Of a DNA stretch of 36,532 nucleotides, positions 7,424-15,118 are shown in pieces (the stretch's first letter is position 1; every line of letters begins with the position of its first letter). The stretch is from a bacterium (lineage in GTDB: Bacteria; Patescibacteriota; Minisyncoccia; 2-02-FULL-40-12; IGHO2-12-FULL-4). Under the pieces are notes generated by a model, which made no database searches, was not told where the DNA came from, and saw nothing but the letters and a program-made list of their open reading frames with translations. The DNA lies in NCBI GenBank assembly GCA_030647955.1, contig JAUSIQ010000004.1, positions 1 through 36,532 on the forward strand, read 5' to 3'. The position numbers were made by a program, and so were the translations under genes.

Positions 7424-8569
7424 ATGAGAATCCTTTATATCGCCAATCAGCGTATTCCTACCGAGAAAGCCTATGGCCTGCAAATTTCTAAAATGTGTGA
7501 GGCTTTTGCCGATCTGGGCCACGAGGTGGTTTTAATGGCACCGACGCGACGCAATCCAATCAAGGAAGATCTCTTTGATTATTATAACGTCCGTCGCAAT
7601 TTTAAGTTCAAAAAAATATGGGCGCTAGATTTTTATTTACCCGGCAAGTGGGATCGTCTGGCGTTTGAAATTAAAACCTTCTGTTCGGCGATGGTGGTGG
7701 CTTGTCGAGCTTGGCTTGGCCATTACGATGTTATTTATTCTCGAGATGAGTGGCCGCTTTGGTTTTTGAGTTTTTGTCGTCCGGGGAAAATTGTTTTTGA
7801 GGCCCATAAATTTTCTAAACCCAAAGGATTTATGTATGGACGCTTAAATAAACTCTCTAGGCCTTTGATCGTGATTACGCAGGGGCTCAAAAAGTCTTTT
7901 GCGGGTTGGGGCTATAAAATTGAGCGGATGGTCGTTTCTCCGGACGGAGTCGACTTGGAAGAATTTTCTCTTACGGTTTCTCAAGAAGATGCGCGTAAAA
8001 AAGCCAGTTTGCCCTTGGATAAGAAGATTGTGATGTATACTGGTCATTTGTATGATTGGAAAGGAGTAGATACTTTGATTGATGCCGTAAAACTTTTTCC
8101 GGAGGATTATCTTCTGGTTTTAGTCGGAGGAACGGAAGAAGACTTGTCCGCCTATAGTAGAAAGATTAAGGACAAAGGGTTTGCTCGGAAGATCTTTCTC
8201 TTAGGACGGTGGCCACACGGGGCCATCCCTAATTTCTTAAGAGCGGCGGATGTCTTGGTATTGCCAAACAAGGGCGGAGATCAGCTTTCGGAGAGTTATA
8301 CCTCACCCTTAAAACTTTTTGAGTATATGGCCTCGGGGCGTCCAATCATTGCTTCGGATCTTCCTTCGTTAAGAGAAGTACTGAATGAGGATAATGCGGT
8401 TTTGGTAGAGCCCAATAATGCCATGACTTTGTTTAACGCCATTAAAAAAATCATAGATGATCCGGCTTTGGGTAAGCGTATCAGCTCGAAGGCCCTTGAA
8501 GAAGTTAAAAAATATACTTGGCGCAAACGCGCGGAGCAGATTCTAAATTTTCTTGGGCAATCTCGATAA
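7424..8569 (+). CDS. Glycosyltransferase family 4 (GT-B)
   Basis: A 381-residue GT4 enzyme. The N-terminal Rossmann lobe begins MRILYIANQRIPTEKAYGLQ and contains FADLGHEVVLMAP. The C-terminal lobe has VMYTGHLYDWKGVDTLIDAV, LRAADVLVLPNKGG, the donor site SPLKLFEYMASGRPIIASDL and LREVL. Such proteins transfer a sugar from a nucleotide donor to the lipid-linked glycan in the cytoplasm. It follows the third AT-rich repeat without a clear SD. Its last 27 bases overlap, tail to tail, the end of the short-chain dehydrogenase on the other strand. No terminator is visible, so the convergent transcripts probably overlap. Confidence 0.88.
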   Translation: MRILYIANQRIPTEKAYGLQISKMCEAFADLGHEVVLMAPTRRNPIKEDLFDYYNVRRNFKFKKIWALDFYLPGKWDRLAFEIKTFCSAMVVACRAWLGHYDVIYSRDEWPLWFLSFCRPGKIVFEAHKFSKPKGFMYGRLNKLSRPLIVITQGLKKSFAGWGYKIERMVVSPDGVDLEEFSLTVSQEDARKKASLPLDKKIVMYTGHLYDWKGVDTLIDAVKLFPEDYLLVLVGGTEEDLSAYSRKIKDKGFARKIFLLGRWPHGAIPNFLRAADVLVLPNKGGDQLSESYTSPLKLFEYMASGRPIIASDLPSLREVLNEDNAVLVEPNNAMTLFNAIKKIIDDPALGKRISSKALEEVKKYTWRKRAEQILNFLGQSR

Positions 8570-9277
8570 TATCTTTTCTTGGCGATCTCGCACAACGATT
8601 ATATCCCCGTTTTGATAGCGGCTTTTCCCTAAAATAATTTTTCTCACGCATCGACTAATAAATTCCGGCCCCTGCTTAGAGGCGGCATCACCGGCAATTT
8701 TCTCTCGCATGGGTGTATTGGTGGGTCCGGGGCAGATTGTAAAGCAGGGGGAGGATGATGGTCTCTGGGCTAAGGCCGTAGAGAGGACATGGAGGGCGGC
8801 TTTGGAGGCAGAGTAAACCGGGAAAGTGGGATTGCTGCGCAAGGCGGCCGTGGAAGAAATATTAATTATTCCTCCCTCCTTATTTAGGAAAGGAAGGAGT
8901 AGGTGAATGAGGTAATAGGGAGCGAGGAAGTTGACTCTCACTGTTAACTCTGCGTTTTGCAATGTCTCTTTTTTAGCAATGTGTCCTGCTGAGTTCACTA
9001 TCCAATCTATAACCCGAAAGTTTTTCTTTGTAAAATTGATAAAGCTTTTTATTTCGCTATAATTGGATAAATTTAAATCGTAGACTGAACAACGTCCTCC
9101 ATCGGCGATAATAGATTTCTGAAGATGGTGTAAGCGAGATTTGTTTCGTCCCGTAGCGATAATCAGTGCCCCGGCATTAGCCAGGCTTATGGCGATCTCC
9201 TGACCGATTCCGCTACTTGCCCCGGTAACGATGATTTTTTTATTATTCAGTTCCGTCATCGAACAAGATCTTAGCAT
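8543..9277 (-). CDS. Short-chain dehydrogenase/reductase (classical SDR)
   Basis: A 244-residue classical SDR with the coenzyme motif TGASSGIG, the NSAG motif, Ser in INISSTAA and the active-site pair YSASK, then CPGPTNTPM after the catalytic helix. These oxidise or reduce a hydroxyl/keto group with NAD(P). The only reading beyond that is its position in a glycan locus, where it could reduce a keto-sugar or act on a lipid. It stands alone on the minus strand between two plus-strand blocks. ATG 9277 is preceded by AAAGGG ten bases upstream; ATG 9259 (MTELNN) is a possible alternative. Its predicted promoter lies inside the divergent C-methyltransferase gene. Confidence 0.85.
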   Translation of the reverse strand: MLRSCSMTELNNKKIIVTGASSGIGQEIAISLANAGALIIATGRNKSRLHHLQKSIIADGGRCSVYDLNLSNYSEIKSFINFTKKNFRVIDWIVNSAGHIAKKETLQNAELTVRVNFLAPYYLIHLLLPFLNKEGGIINISSTAALRSNPTFPVYSASKAALHVLSTALAQRPSSSPCFTICPGPTNTPMREKIAGDAASKQGPEFISRCVRKIILGKSRYQNGDIIVVRDRQEKILSRLPKKI

Positions 9278-9295
9278 GGCGGTTAATCCCTTTCA

Positions 9296-10558
9296 ATGAA
9301 TATCAATGATTCCCTGGCTAATATAGGACAAGCGGCTAAGCGCTGTCACATGTGTCGGGATAAAAATCTTCAACCCGTACTTGATCTTGGCTTTCACCCC
9401 CCCTCCGATGCTTTTTTGAGGCCGGAACATCTATCTATTCCGGAGGTAAGATATCCTCTTCGTTTAGTTAGTTGTCAGGCTTGCGGACTCTTGCAGATAG
9501 ACTACTTGGTAAAACCGGAGATTCTTTATCAGCGAGATTATCCTTACGAATCCTCAACTACGGCGACAGGCCGAGCGCATTATCACAAGATGGCCGCAGA
9601 GATTTGTGAGCAGTTTTCCCTTCCCGAGAAATCCTTAGCGATCGATATCGGCAGTAATGTGGGGGTGCTACTGGAGGGATTTCAAAAAAAAGGCATGAAT
9701 ATTTTAGGCGTGGATCCGGCCGAGACTGCCGGGCGTAAGGCGATCGCTAACGGGATACCCACTATTATTGATTTTTTTGGAGAGAAGTTGGCGTATAAAA
9801 TCGTAAAAAAATATGGAAAGGCTCGGATTATTACCGGTACGAACGTTTTTGCCCATATTCTAGATCTTGATGGTGTAGTAAGGGGCATGAAAGTTTTGTT
9901 GGCCCCCAAGGGCGTGATTAGTATTGAAGCGCCCTATGCCGTTGATCTTGTGAAGAATTTGGAATACGATACTATTTATCATGAGCACATTGGATATTTA
10001 TCCGTAAGACCGATGGCGCGATATTTCAAACGGTTTGGCCTGGAATTATTTGATGTTAAGAAGTCAAAAATTCATGGCGGCACGTTGCGCTATTACGTCG
10101 GTAGGAAAGGTGCTTATAAAGTAAGTCCAGCCATTGCGGAGCACATTAAGCTGGAAGAGAAATTCGGACTTTATTCTTTAAAAGAGTTACGAAAATTTGC
10201 CACTAAGGTTGGGGAGCAGCGCTTGGCTTTAGTAGAGCTATTGGGTAAGTTAAAAAAAGAAGGCAAAACAGTGGTAGGTATTTCTGCGCCGGCTAAGGGT
10301 AATACTTTGCTGAATTACTGTAACCTGGACGGGCTCTATCTGGATTTTCTTACAGAAAAAACGCAGATAAAGATTGGGCGTCATTCTCCGGGAATGCACA
10401 TTCCGGTTCGTTCTGACCAGGAGGTATTGGATGTTAAACCGGACTATGCTCTTATTCTGGCCTGGAATTTCGCGGAGGAGATTATGAAAAATTTATCCGA
10501 ATTTAAAAAAGCGGGCGGGAAGTTTATTATTCCCATCCCGAAACCGAAAATAATTTAG
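9296..10558 (+). CDS. Sugar C-methyltransferase (TylCIII/NovU/TcaB9 type), paralogue 2
   Basis: A 420-residue enzyme with the same three parts as the protein at 4299-5543: zinc cysteines 17, 20, 60 and 63 (CHMC, CQAC), SAM motif AIDIGSNVG near 115-123, the active-site YHEHIGY (228-234) and the C-terminal domain ending GGKFIIPIPKPKII. It should methylate a ring carbon of a 4-keto sugar nucleotide. The start is only 18 bases from the divergent SDR start, with no SD. Downstream is a cupin that could be the matching 3,5-epimerase, a pairing seen in branched deoxysugar pathways. Two such enzymes in one locus suggest two C-branched sugars or two positions on one sugar. Confidence 0.87.
   Translation: MNINDSLANIGQAAKRCHMCRDKNLQPVLDLGFHPPSDAFLRPEHLSIPEVRYPLRLVSCQACGLLQIDYLVKPEILYQRDYPYESSTTATGRAHYHKMAAEICEQFSLPEKSLAIDIGSNVGVLLEGFQKKGMNILGVDPAETAGRKAIANGIPTIIDFFGEKLAYKIVKKYGKARIITGTNVFAHILDLDGVVRGMKVLLAPKGVISIEAPYAVDLVKNLEYDTIYHEHIGYLSVRPMARYFKRFGLELFDVKKSKIHGGTLRYYVGRKGAYKVSPAIAEHIKLEEKFGLYSLKELRKFATKVGEQRLALVELLGKLKKEGKTVVGISAPAKGNTLLNYCNLDGLYLDFLTEKTQIKIGRHSPGMHIPVRSDQEVLDVKPDYALILAWNFAEEIMKNLSEFKKAGGKFIIPIPKPKII
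9320..9349 (-). promoter_or_regulatory. Predicted promoter of the SDR gene, inside the C-methyltransferase gene
   Basis: On the minus strand a -35 GTGACA (9344-9349), 18-base spacer and -10 TATATT (9320-9325) would start RNA near 9313, giving a leader of about 36 bases that contains AAAGGG. The two divergent 5' ends therefore overlap. Confidence 0.45.
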
Positions 10559-10567
10559 AACCTTTCC

Positions 10568-10614
10568 GCTTAAATTCCGGAGCCCGAAGATTGGGGGCTC
10601 TGCGGAATTTAAGC
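10568..10614. repeat. Long imperfect hairpin after the C-methyltransferase
   Basis: GCTTAAATTCCG (10568-10579) with CGGAATTTAAGC (10603-10614), and GAGCCC (10580-10585) with GGGCTC (10595-10600), form an 18-pair stem with a two-base bulge and a nine-base loop. No T-run follows. It could protect or process the 3' end of the upstream mRNA or be a REP-like element. Confidence 0.65.
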
Positions 10615-10618
10615 CCTA

Positions 10619-10688
10619 GGGGTTTCCCCAATTTCTTCGTTAAAATCTCCACCTGAGATTCTCCGTACTCAAGTACGTCTCATCTCAG
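10619..10688. repeat. Two further hairpins in the C-methyltransferase to cupin spacer
   Basis: GGGG-TTT-CCCC lies at 10619-10629. CTGAGAT (10653-10659) pairs with ATCTCAG (10682-10688) around an inner GTACT-CA-AGTAC (10665-10676). With the long hairpin these fill most of the 189-base spacer, which shows no convincing gene. Confidence 0.45.
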
Positions 10689-10708
10689 TGCTCGATTTTG
10701 CCTCGAAC

Positions 10709-10737
10709 TTGGGGAAACGGAAATGTTCTAGTAGAAT
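10709..10737 (+). promoter_or_regulatory. Predicted promoter for the cupin gene
   Basis: A weak -35 TTGGGG (10709-10714), 17-base spacer and -10 TAGAAT (10732-10737), ten bases before the ATG at 10748. Expected leader is only a few bases, with no SD. Confidence 0.35.
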
Positions 10738-10747
10738 TAATAATCGT

Positions 10748-11122
10748 ATGAAAAAAGTAAAAGTTTACAATGTCGATCCGGTATTTAGTGACCAGCGCGG
10801 CCATATTTTTGATATTTTGGAAGAAAACGTGGGACACGTGGGTATGGTTACGTTCGCGAAAAAAGGCTTGGCTCGCGGAAAGCATTATCATAAAAAATCT
10901 ACGCAATATACTTACATTCTTAATGGCAAGGTAAAGCTGATTACCTCTGATGTGAAAGGGAATAATAAAAACGAGTTTGTATTAGAGAAAGGAGCCTTTG
11001 CTGAAATTCCGCCGAATGTGGTGCACACCTATGTTTCTTTGAGTAAAGCGGAGATGCTCGATATGACCACGGTCAATCGTAAAAAGCAGGGATACGAGAA
11101 AGATACTATTAGAGTCTCGTAA
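10748..11122 (+). CDS. RmlC-like cupin, sugar epimerase / CapF C-terminal type
   Basis: A 124-residue single-domain cupin. It opens DPVFSDQRGHIFDIL, a phrase typical of sugar-nucleotide cupins, then has ARGKHYHKKSTQYTYILNGK (cupin box 1 with the His pair), GAFAEIPPNVVHTYVSL (box 2 with His) and a short tail. Related proteins include dTDP-4-keto-sugar 3,5-epimerases, FdtA-type 3,4-ketoisomerases and the cupin half of CapF. All act on keto-sugar nucleotides, which suits its place just after a sugar C-methyltransferase. The frame extends upstream to GTG 10688, but that would run through the promoter region; ATG 10748 is the first good start. Exact reaction unknown. Confidence 0.75.
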   Translation: MKKVKVYNVDPVFSDQRGHIFDILEENVGHVGMVTFAKKGLARGKHYHKKSTQYTYILNGKVKLITSDVKGNNKNEFVLEKGAFAEIPPNVVHTYVSLSKAEMLDMTTVNRKKQGYEKDTIRVS

Positions 11123-11142
11123 ACTTTCTGCTCAGTTTTATC

Positions 11143-12240
11143 ATGAGAATATGCCTCGTGGCTAACAACTTAAATCCCCACGCTGGCTGGGGTAGATTAG
11201 TGTCTAATGTGGCGGAAAAAATCAAAACCTTGGGTCACGAGGTCGGTTTTATATTGGAGAAAGGAGTGAATAATGAAAATACTTTGGTAGTGCCCTTGAA
11301 TCTTAAGCTTAGCAATCTTTTCAATTTGCCAGGGTCTATGAGAAGGGTAAGGCGATTTGCAGCCGGTTATGACGCGGTGATCTCTTATGATATTAATCCT
11401 TACGGCATTGTCGTCTCTTTAGCGATGCTCGGATTGAAGAAAAAGAAAGTGGCTTACGCTATCGCCACTTATTCCGTGCTAACCTCCGGGCACTTCTTTA
11501 AAAACATGTTAATGCGCTGGGCCTACCAACAAGCTGATGCGGTATGGTCGGTCAGTAAATTCGTAGTGCAGCAGATCGAGAAGTCGGGATATAAAATTAA
11601 GACTTGCGAGATCATTCCGGTGGGAGTGGATACCAGTTTTTTTAAAAAAACCGAGCGGTCAGTTTCTAGACCAATTCCCTCTCCCTATATTTTGAGCGTG
11701 GGTGCCCTCAAGTATCGTAAAGGTTTCCATGTTTCTATTCCGGCTTTTGCGGCCATTGCCAAAGATTTTCCGGACTTAAAATATGTCATCATCGGCGATC
11801 AGGACATGTCTTATGCTAAAAGGATGAAAGCTCTGGCGGCCGAGCTTCAGATTGAGGACCGGATTATATTTTTGGAAAAAATCAGCGACGAGGATTTATT
11901 GAAATATTACTATAACGCTTCTTTATTTGTGTTAACTCCGATCACAACTCGGGAGATGATAGAAGGTTTTGGAATGGTATACTTAGAAGCAGGAGCCTGT
12001 GCGCGGCCAGTAGTGGGGACTTTAGATTCGGGAGCGGAGGCGGCTATTGTTGAGGGAGTCACCGGTTTTTTGGCTCAACCGGAAGCTGGTGCTGTAGCAA
12101 TTGCAATGCGTAAGATCTTGGAGAATGCTACTTTAGCCGCTTCGATGGGAGCGAATGGAGTGAAAAGAGCGGCTGAATTTGATTGGGATAAGGTGGCGGG
12201 GATGTATGTGGATAGTTTACAGAAACTTTTGCGATCATGA
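11143..12240 (+). CDS. Glycosyltransferase family 4 (GT-B)
   Basis: A 365-residue GT4 enzyme. The N-terminal lobe begins MRICLVANNLNPHAGWGRLV, with the Gly-rich acceptor-side loop. The C-terminal lobe has ILSVGALKYRKGFHVSIPAF, VIIGDQDM, LFVLTP and the EX7E donor motif in MIEGFGMVYLEAGACARPVV, then VEGVTGFLAQPE. It should transfer a sugar from a nucleotide donor to the glycan. It starts 20 bases after the cupin gene without an SD and overlaps the next gene by four bases (ATGA), so 11143-14137 looks like a translationally coupled operon. Donor and linkage unknown. Confidence 0.88.
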   Translation: MRICLVANNLNPHAGWGRLVSNVAEKIKTLGHEVGFILEKGVNNENTLVVPLNLKLSNLFNLPGSMRRVRRFAAGYDAVISYDINPYGIVVSLAMLGLKKKKVAYAIATYSVLTSGHFFKNMLMRWAYQQADAVWSVSKFVVQQIEKSGYKIKTCEIIPVGVDTSFFKKTERSVSRPIPSPYILSVGALKYRKGFHVSIPAFAAIAKDFPDLKYVIIGDQDMSYAKRMKALAAELQIEDRIIFLEKISDEDLLKYYYNASLFVLTPITTREMIEGFGMVYLEAGACARPVVGTLDSGAEAAIVEGVTGFLAQPEAGAVAIAMRKILENATLAASMGANGVKRAAEFDWDKVAGMYVDSLQKLLRS

Positions 12241-12866
12241 GTCTTCCTTTATTAAATACTATAAAAAGTCGTTGGCGACGGCCCTGGCGTTACAGCCAGA
12301 TTTTTTGGCTGGTGATTCGGATGAAGCCCAGAAAAATTATGGAGATTGGTACCTGGACCGGGGATCGTGCCTTAACTATGATTAAGTTGGCCAAGGGTTA
12401 TCGTCGACAAAAAGAAATTGATTATTACGGTTTTGATCTCTTCGAAGAGATGACTCAGGAGAGATACTCCGAAGAAATTTCGAAGTGGCCTCCGGCTCAA
12501 GCGGAGGCGCAGGCTAAGCTTTCTGCTACGGGAATAAACATTCACTTGTTTCAAGGAGATACGATGAAAACCTTGCCCCAAGAAGTACCTGCTCTACCCA
12601 AAATGGATCTGATTTTTATTGATGGTGGGCATAGCCTGGAAACGAGTGCTAATGATTGGCAGTGGGCGAGTCGGCTGATGCATGAAAAGACCGTAGTAAT
12701 TTTTGATGATTACTGGTCTGATCGAACTGACGCAGGCTGTAAAGTAACAGTAGACTCTTTAGATCGAACAAAATATAGTGTGACTCTTTGGCCACTGGTC
12801 GATAAATTCAAAAAAACTGCCTTTGGGCCACTGAAGATTAAGCTAGCCAAAGTTACGAAGAGATGA
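12237..12866 (+). CDS. Class I SAM methyltransferase (Methyltransf_24-like)
   Basis: A 209-residue methyltransferase. The SAM-binding segment is IMEIGTWTGDRALTMI, followed by YYGFDLFEEMT, and the late strand MDLIFIDGGHSLETSANDW with VVIFDDYW. The IDG-x-H and DD pair is typical of the Methyltransf_24 / sugar O-methyltransferase and cephalosporin-hydroxylase-like group, where the acidic residues bind a metal. It probably methylates a sugar hydroxyl or phosphate. Residues 85-91 (PPAQAEA) are encoded by a palindromic hairpin that may be an inserted repeat. It overlaps both neighbours by four bases. Substrate unknown. Confidence 0.78.
   Translation: MSLPLLNTIKSRWRRPWRYSQIFWLVIRMKPRKIMEIGTWTGDRALTMIKLAKGYRRQKEIDYYGFDLFEEMTQERYSEEISKWPPAQAEAQAKLSATGINIHLFQGDTMKTLPQEVPALPKMDLIFIDGGHSLETSANDWQWASRLMHEKTVVIFDDYWSDRTDAGCKVTVDSLDRTKYSVTLWPLVDKFKKTAFGPLKIKLAKVTKR
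12488..12508. repeat. Palindromic element inside the methyltransferase frame
   Basis: GCCTCCG (12488-12494), seven-base loop and CGGAGGC (12502-12508) form a perfect 7-pair stem that is translated in frame within PPAQAEAQA. It sits in a loop region between conserved motifs. Confidence 0.4.
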
Positions 12867-14137
12867 AAAATAAAAAGTTCTTACTAGGAATTTTACTAGC
12901 AGGATTAGCAGTAAGACTTTTTCTGTTGGTCTATTTCTCGGAAAAGCCATCCTTCTTTCTTGACGATGACTCTCCCGGGTATCTGCAGTTGGCCGAAAAC
13001 ATTAAGCAGGGGAATGGCTTCTCGTGGGAATCTGCCGCTCCTTATACTCCCAATTCTTTTCGTACTCCAGGATATCCCTTCTTTCTTCTTTTGCACCGTG
13101 CTATTACAGGTAATTATCGCTCGGCTTTGGTGACACAAATTCTTTTGGTGGTAGCCACGGCTTATCTCATTTTTCTATTAGCCAAAAATTTTGGTGGTTA
13201 TCTTTGGGGTACGGTGGCCGTCGGTGTTTTTCTGTTTATGCCTTTTTCGGTGATGGTTTCTGTTCGGTACCTCACGCAGTCTTTGTTTGTCTTCAGTTTG
13301 TTGGGGGTGGTCTGGGTATGGTTGCAGTTTCTTAAAACAGATCATCACCGCTATCTTTGGATTACGGTTGTGCTGCTACCAACTCTAGCGCTTATTCGTC
13401 CTATCGCTTTTTATGTTTACCTGCCGTTCTTGGTCGGTTATCTTTGGTATCGTTATCGGGCTGATCAAAAAATCAACTGGACTCGTTTTCTGATTATTGC
13501 CGTACTGATGGTAGCGGTATTTTTTATGGTTTTGAGTCCGTGGCTGATTCGCAACTGGTTTTTGTTCGGGCATTTCTCGCTGGCTTCCATTCCCTCTTAC
13601 CAGCTCTACTTTTACGATACTCCGGCGGTGTACGCCCATAACCATGGTCTAAGTTATGCTGAGGCGCGGCAGTTTCTGGAAAAAGATATTGAAAAATATT
13701 TTAGGGTGGCTCGCTTTGAAGACTATATGACGTTCGAAGTCAGTGGGGTATTAGCTGATCGAGCTTGGCACTATCTGCTTGAATCCTGGCCGGGTTTACT
13801 GATAACGCGAGCCGTACTGTTTCTTAAATTTTTTGTCCGAGACGGAATTCGCTATTGGGGTGAGTTTGGGTTGGGCGGGTTTCTTCTAGAGTTGGGAGCT
13901 CTGGTGGAGAGGGGAGTACTATCCCTGCTTGGGTTGGGGACGGCACTGTTTACCTGGAGAGTTTTAAGACGCCGAGACTTTGTCTCCGGGGCAGGTGGCT
14001 TCTTAATGATCCTCATCGCTTACTTTGCTCTGCTGACCGGAGCGGTGGCTTCTGCGGGTCTTCGTTTTCCTGTCGAGCCCCTTATCATTCTTGTCGGTCT
14101 CTTTGGCCTCACCACCCTAAAAAGCTTTAAAACATAG
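12863..14137 (+). CDS. GT39-like integral membrane glycosyltransferase (PMT_2/ArnT fold)
   Basis: A 424-residue polytopic membrane protein. The first membrane segment (LLGILLAGLAVRLFLLVYF) is followed by a loop with FFLDDDSPGYLQLAENIKQG and later SFRTPGYPFFLLLHR, the usual catalytic-Asp lead and R-x-P-G-Y-P-x motif of GT39-type enzymes. About ten further hydrophobic segments follow. Such enzymes use a polyprenyl-phosphate-linked sugar on the outer side of the membrane and glycosylate protein or lipid. It is the only clearly membrane-embedded enzyme here and could carry out the last transfer after export. It overlaps the upstream methyltransferase by four bases and converges on the next gene with a 15-base gap. 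Confidence 0.82.
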   Translation: MKNKKFLLGILLAGLAVRLFLLVYFSEKPSFFLDDDSPGYLQLAENIKQGNGFSWESAAPYTPNSFRTPGYPFFLLLHRAITGNYRSALVTQILLVVATAYLIFLLAKNFGGYLWGTVAVGVFLFMPFSVMVSVRYLTQSLFVFSLLGVVWVWLQFLKTDHHRYLWITVVLLPTLALIRPIAFYVYLPFLVGYLWYRYRADQKINWTRFLIIAVLMVAVFFMVLSPWLIRNWFLFGHFSLASIPSYQLYFYDTPAVYAHNHGLSYAEARQFLEKDIEKYFRVARFEDYMTFEVSGVLADRAWHYLLESWPGLLITRAVLFLKFFVRDGIRYWGEFGLGGFLLELGALVERGVLSLLGLGTALFTWRVLRRRDFVSGAGGFLMILIAYFALLTGAVASAGLRFPVEPLIILVGLFGLTTLKSFKT

Positions 14138-14152
14138 CGTGGGGCTTTTCTA

Positions 14153-15115
14153 TTACTTTAATGACTTTATTTTTTTATACAAAGAAGGGAAGTTGGATTT
14201 TAAGAACCAGCGCCACTGCTGTCGCCAAAAGTGGTTGATGTCCATGTAGTGTTTAAAGATATAGTCGTCCGTTCTCTTGTTGATAGACGTGGAAGTGGGA
14301 TGCACGAGGGGGAAGGTGATGGGCTCGACTGGAACATGGGCCCGCTCATCATTGGGATCCATAGCTTTATGGGCACCCTCGGTGTCAAAACCAATATTAG
14401 TCATTAAATTGGTTTTGGGAACGATTGATAATCCGCCCTGTGTCCAGCGAGTAAAAAACCATTGTGTGTCCCAGCTATCTACGGTTTGGGCGTAGTATTG
14501 ATCAAAAAGGTGGTTATAATGCTCCACCGCCGGTGGATTTTTTAAAACCCTTTCGAGGAGTCCGGATTTTTTTATTTCCGGCCATTTTTTTACATTGACA
14601 TCGTAATATTGCCAGGCGCGTCGCCAGGTAGCCCAGCCGCATATTAACCCAATATTAGAAAAATAATAGCTCTCGTTGCAACGGAATTTTTGATCTTTGA
14701 CGGCCATATTATAACCACCGATATGCATGATTCTTTCATCGTGGCGGTACTTAGCCAGCAACTCTTGGCAAAAAGGGAAAAAGCTCTGATCCGGCAAGCA
14801 GTCGTCTTCGATGATAATTGCTTCTTCGGTGTTGGCAAAAAGCCAATCTAAACCGGAGGAAATTCTTTTTTTGCATCCCAAGTTTTTATCGGCATAGTTT
14901 TTAAATACTTGGCAGGGCCAGTCGATACCTTGCTCAATAATATTACGAACCTCTTGGCATTTAATGGCCTCGGCTTCATGGCGAGGGCCGTCGGCGATAA
15001 TATAGAGTTTTTCGGGGCGAGCTTTTTTAATGGCCTCAAAAACCCGAGCAGTTTTACCGGGGCGATTAAAAACCATAAACGCCACAGGAGTAGTCAGTTT
15101 GAAATCTTGAGACAT
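14153..15115 (-). CDS. GT2-like glycosyltransferase (HlpA-like)
   Basis: A 320-residue GT-A protein of the kind often annotated as hemolytic protein HlpA-like or GNT-I-like. It opens TPVAFMVFNRPGKTARVFEA, has KLYIIADGPR and the metal-binding acidic motif EEAIIIEDDCLPDQSFFPF, then CGWATWRRAW and DSWDTQWFFTRW, a conserved GWATWxRxW block in this family. It should transfer a sugar from a nucleotide donor. It starts three bases after the upstream gene ends, so it is the last gene of the 17060-14153 minus-strand operon. The tail is rich in aromatic and basic residues and may touch the membrane. Substrate unknown. Confidence 0.8.
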   Translation of the reverse strand: MSQDFKLTTPVAFMVFNRPGKTARVFEAIKKARPEKLYIIADGPRHEAEAIKCQEVRNIIEQGIDWPCQVFKNYADKNLGCKKRISSGLDWLFANTEEAIIIEDDCLPDQSFFPFCQELLAKYRHDERIMHIGGYNMAVKDQKFRCNESYYFSNIGLICGWATWRRAWQYYDVNVKKWPEIKKSGLLERVLKNPPAVEHYNHLFDQYYAQTVDSWDTQWFFTRWTQGGLSIVPKTNLMTNIGFDTEGAHKAMDPNDERAHVPVEPITFPLVHPTSTSINKRTDDYIFKHYMDINHFWRQQWRWFLKSNFPSLYKKIKSLK

Positions 15116-15118
15116 AAA

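Noticed and set aside
14118-14160. AAAAGC...GCTTTT hairpin between the convergent genes at 14137 and 14153
   Set aside because: The six-pair AT-rich stem with a long loop is too weak to call a terminator.
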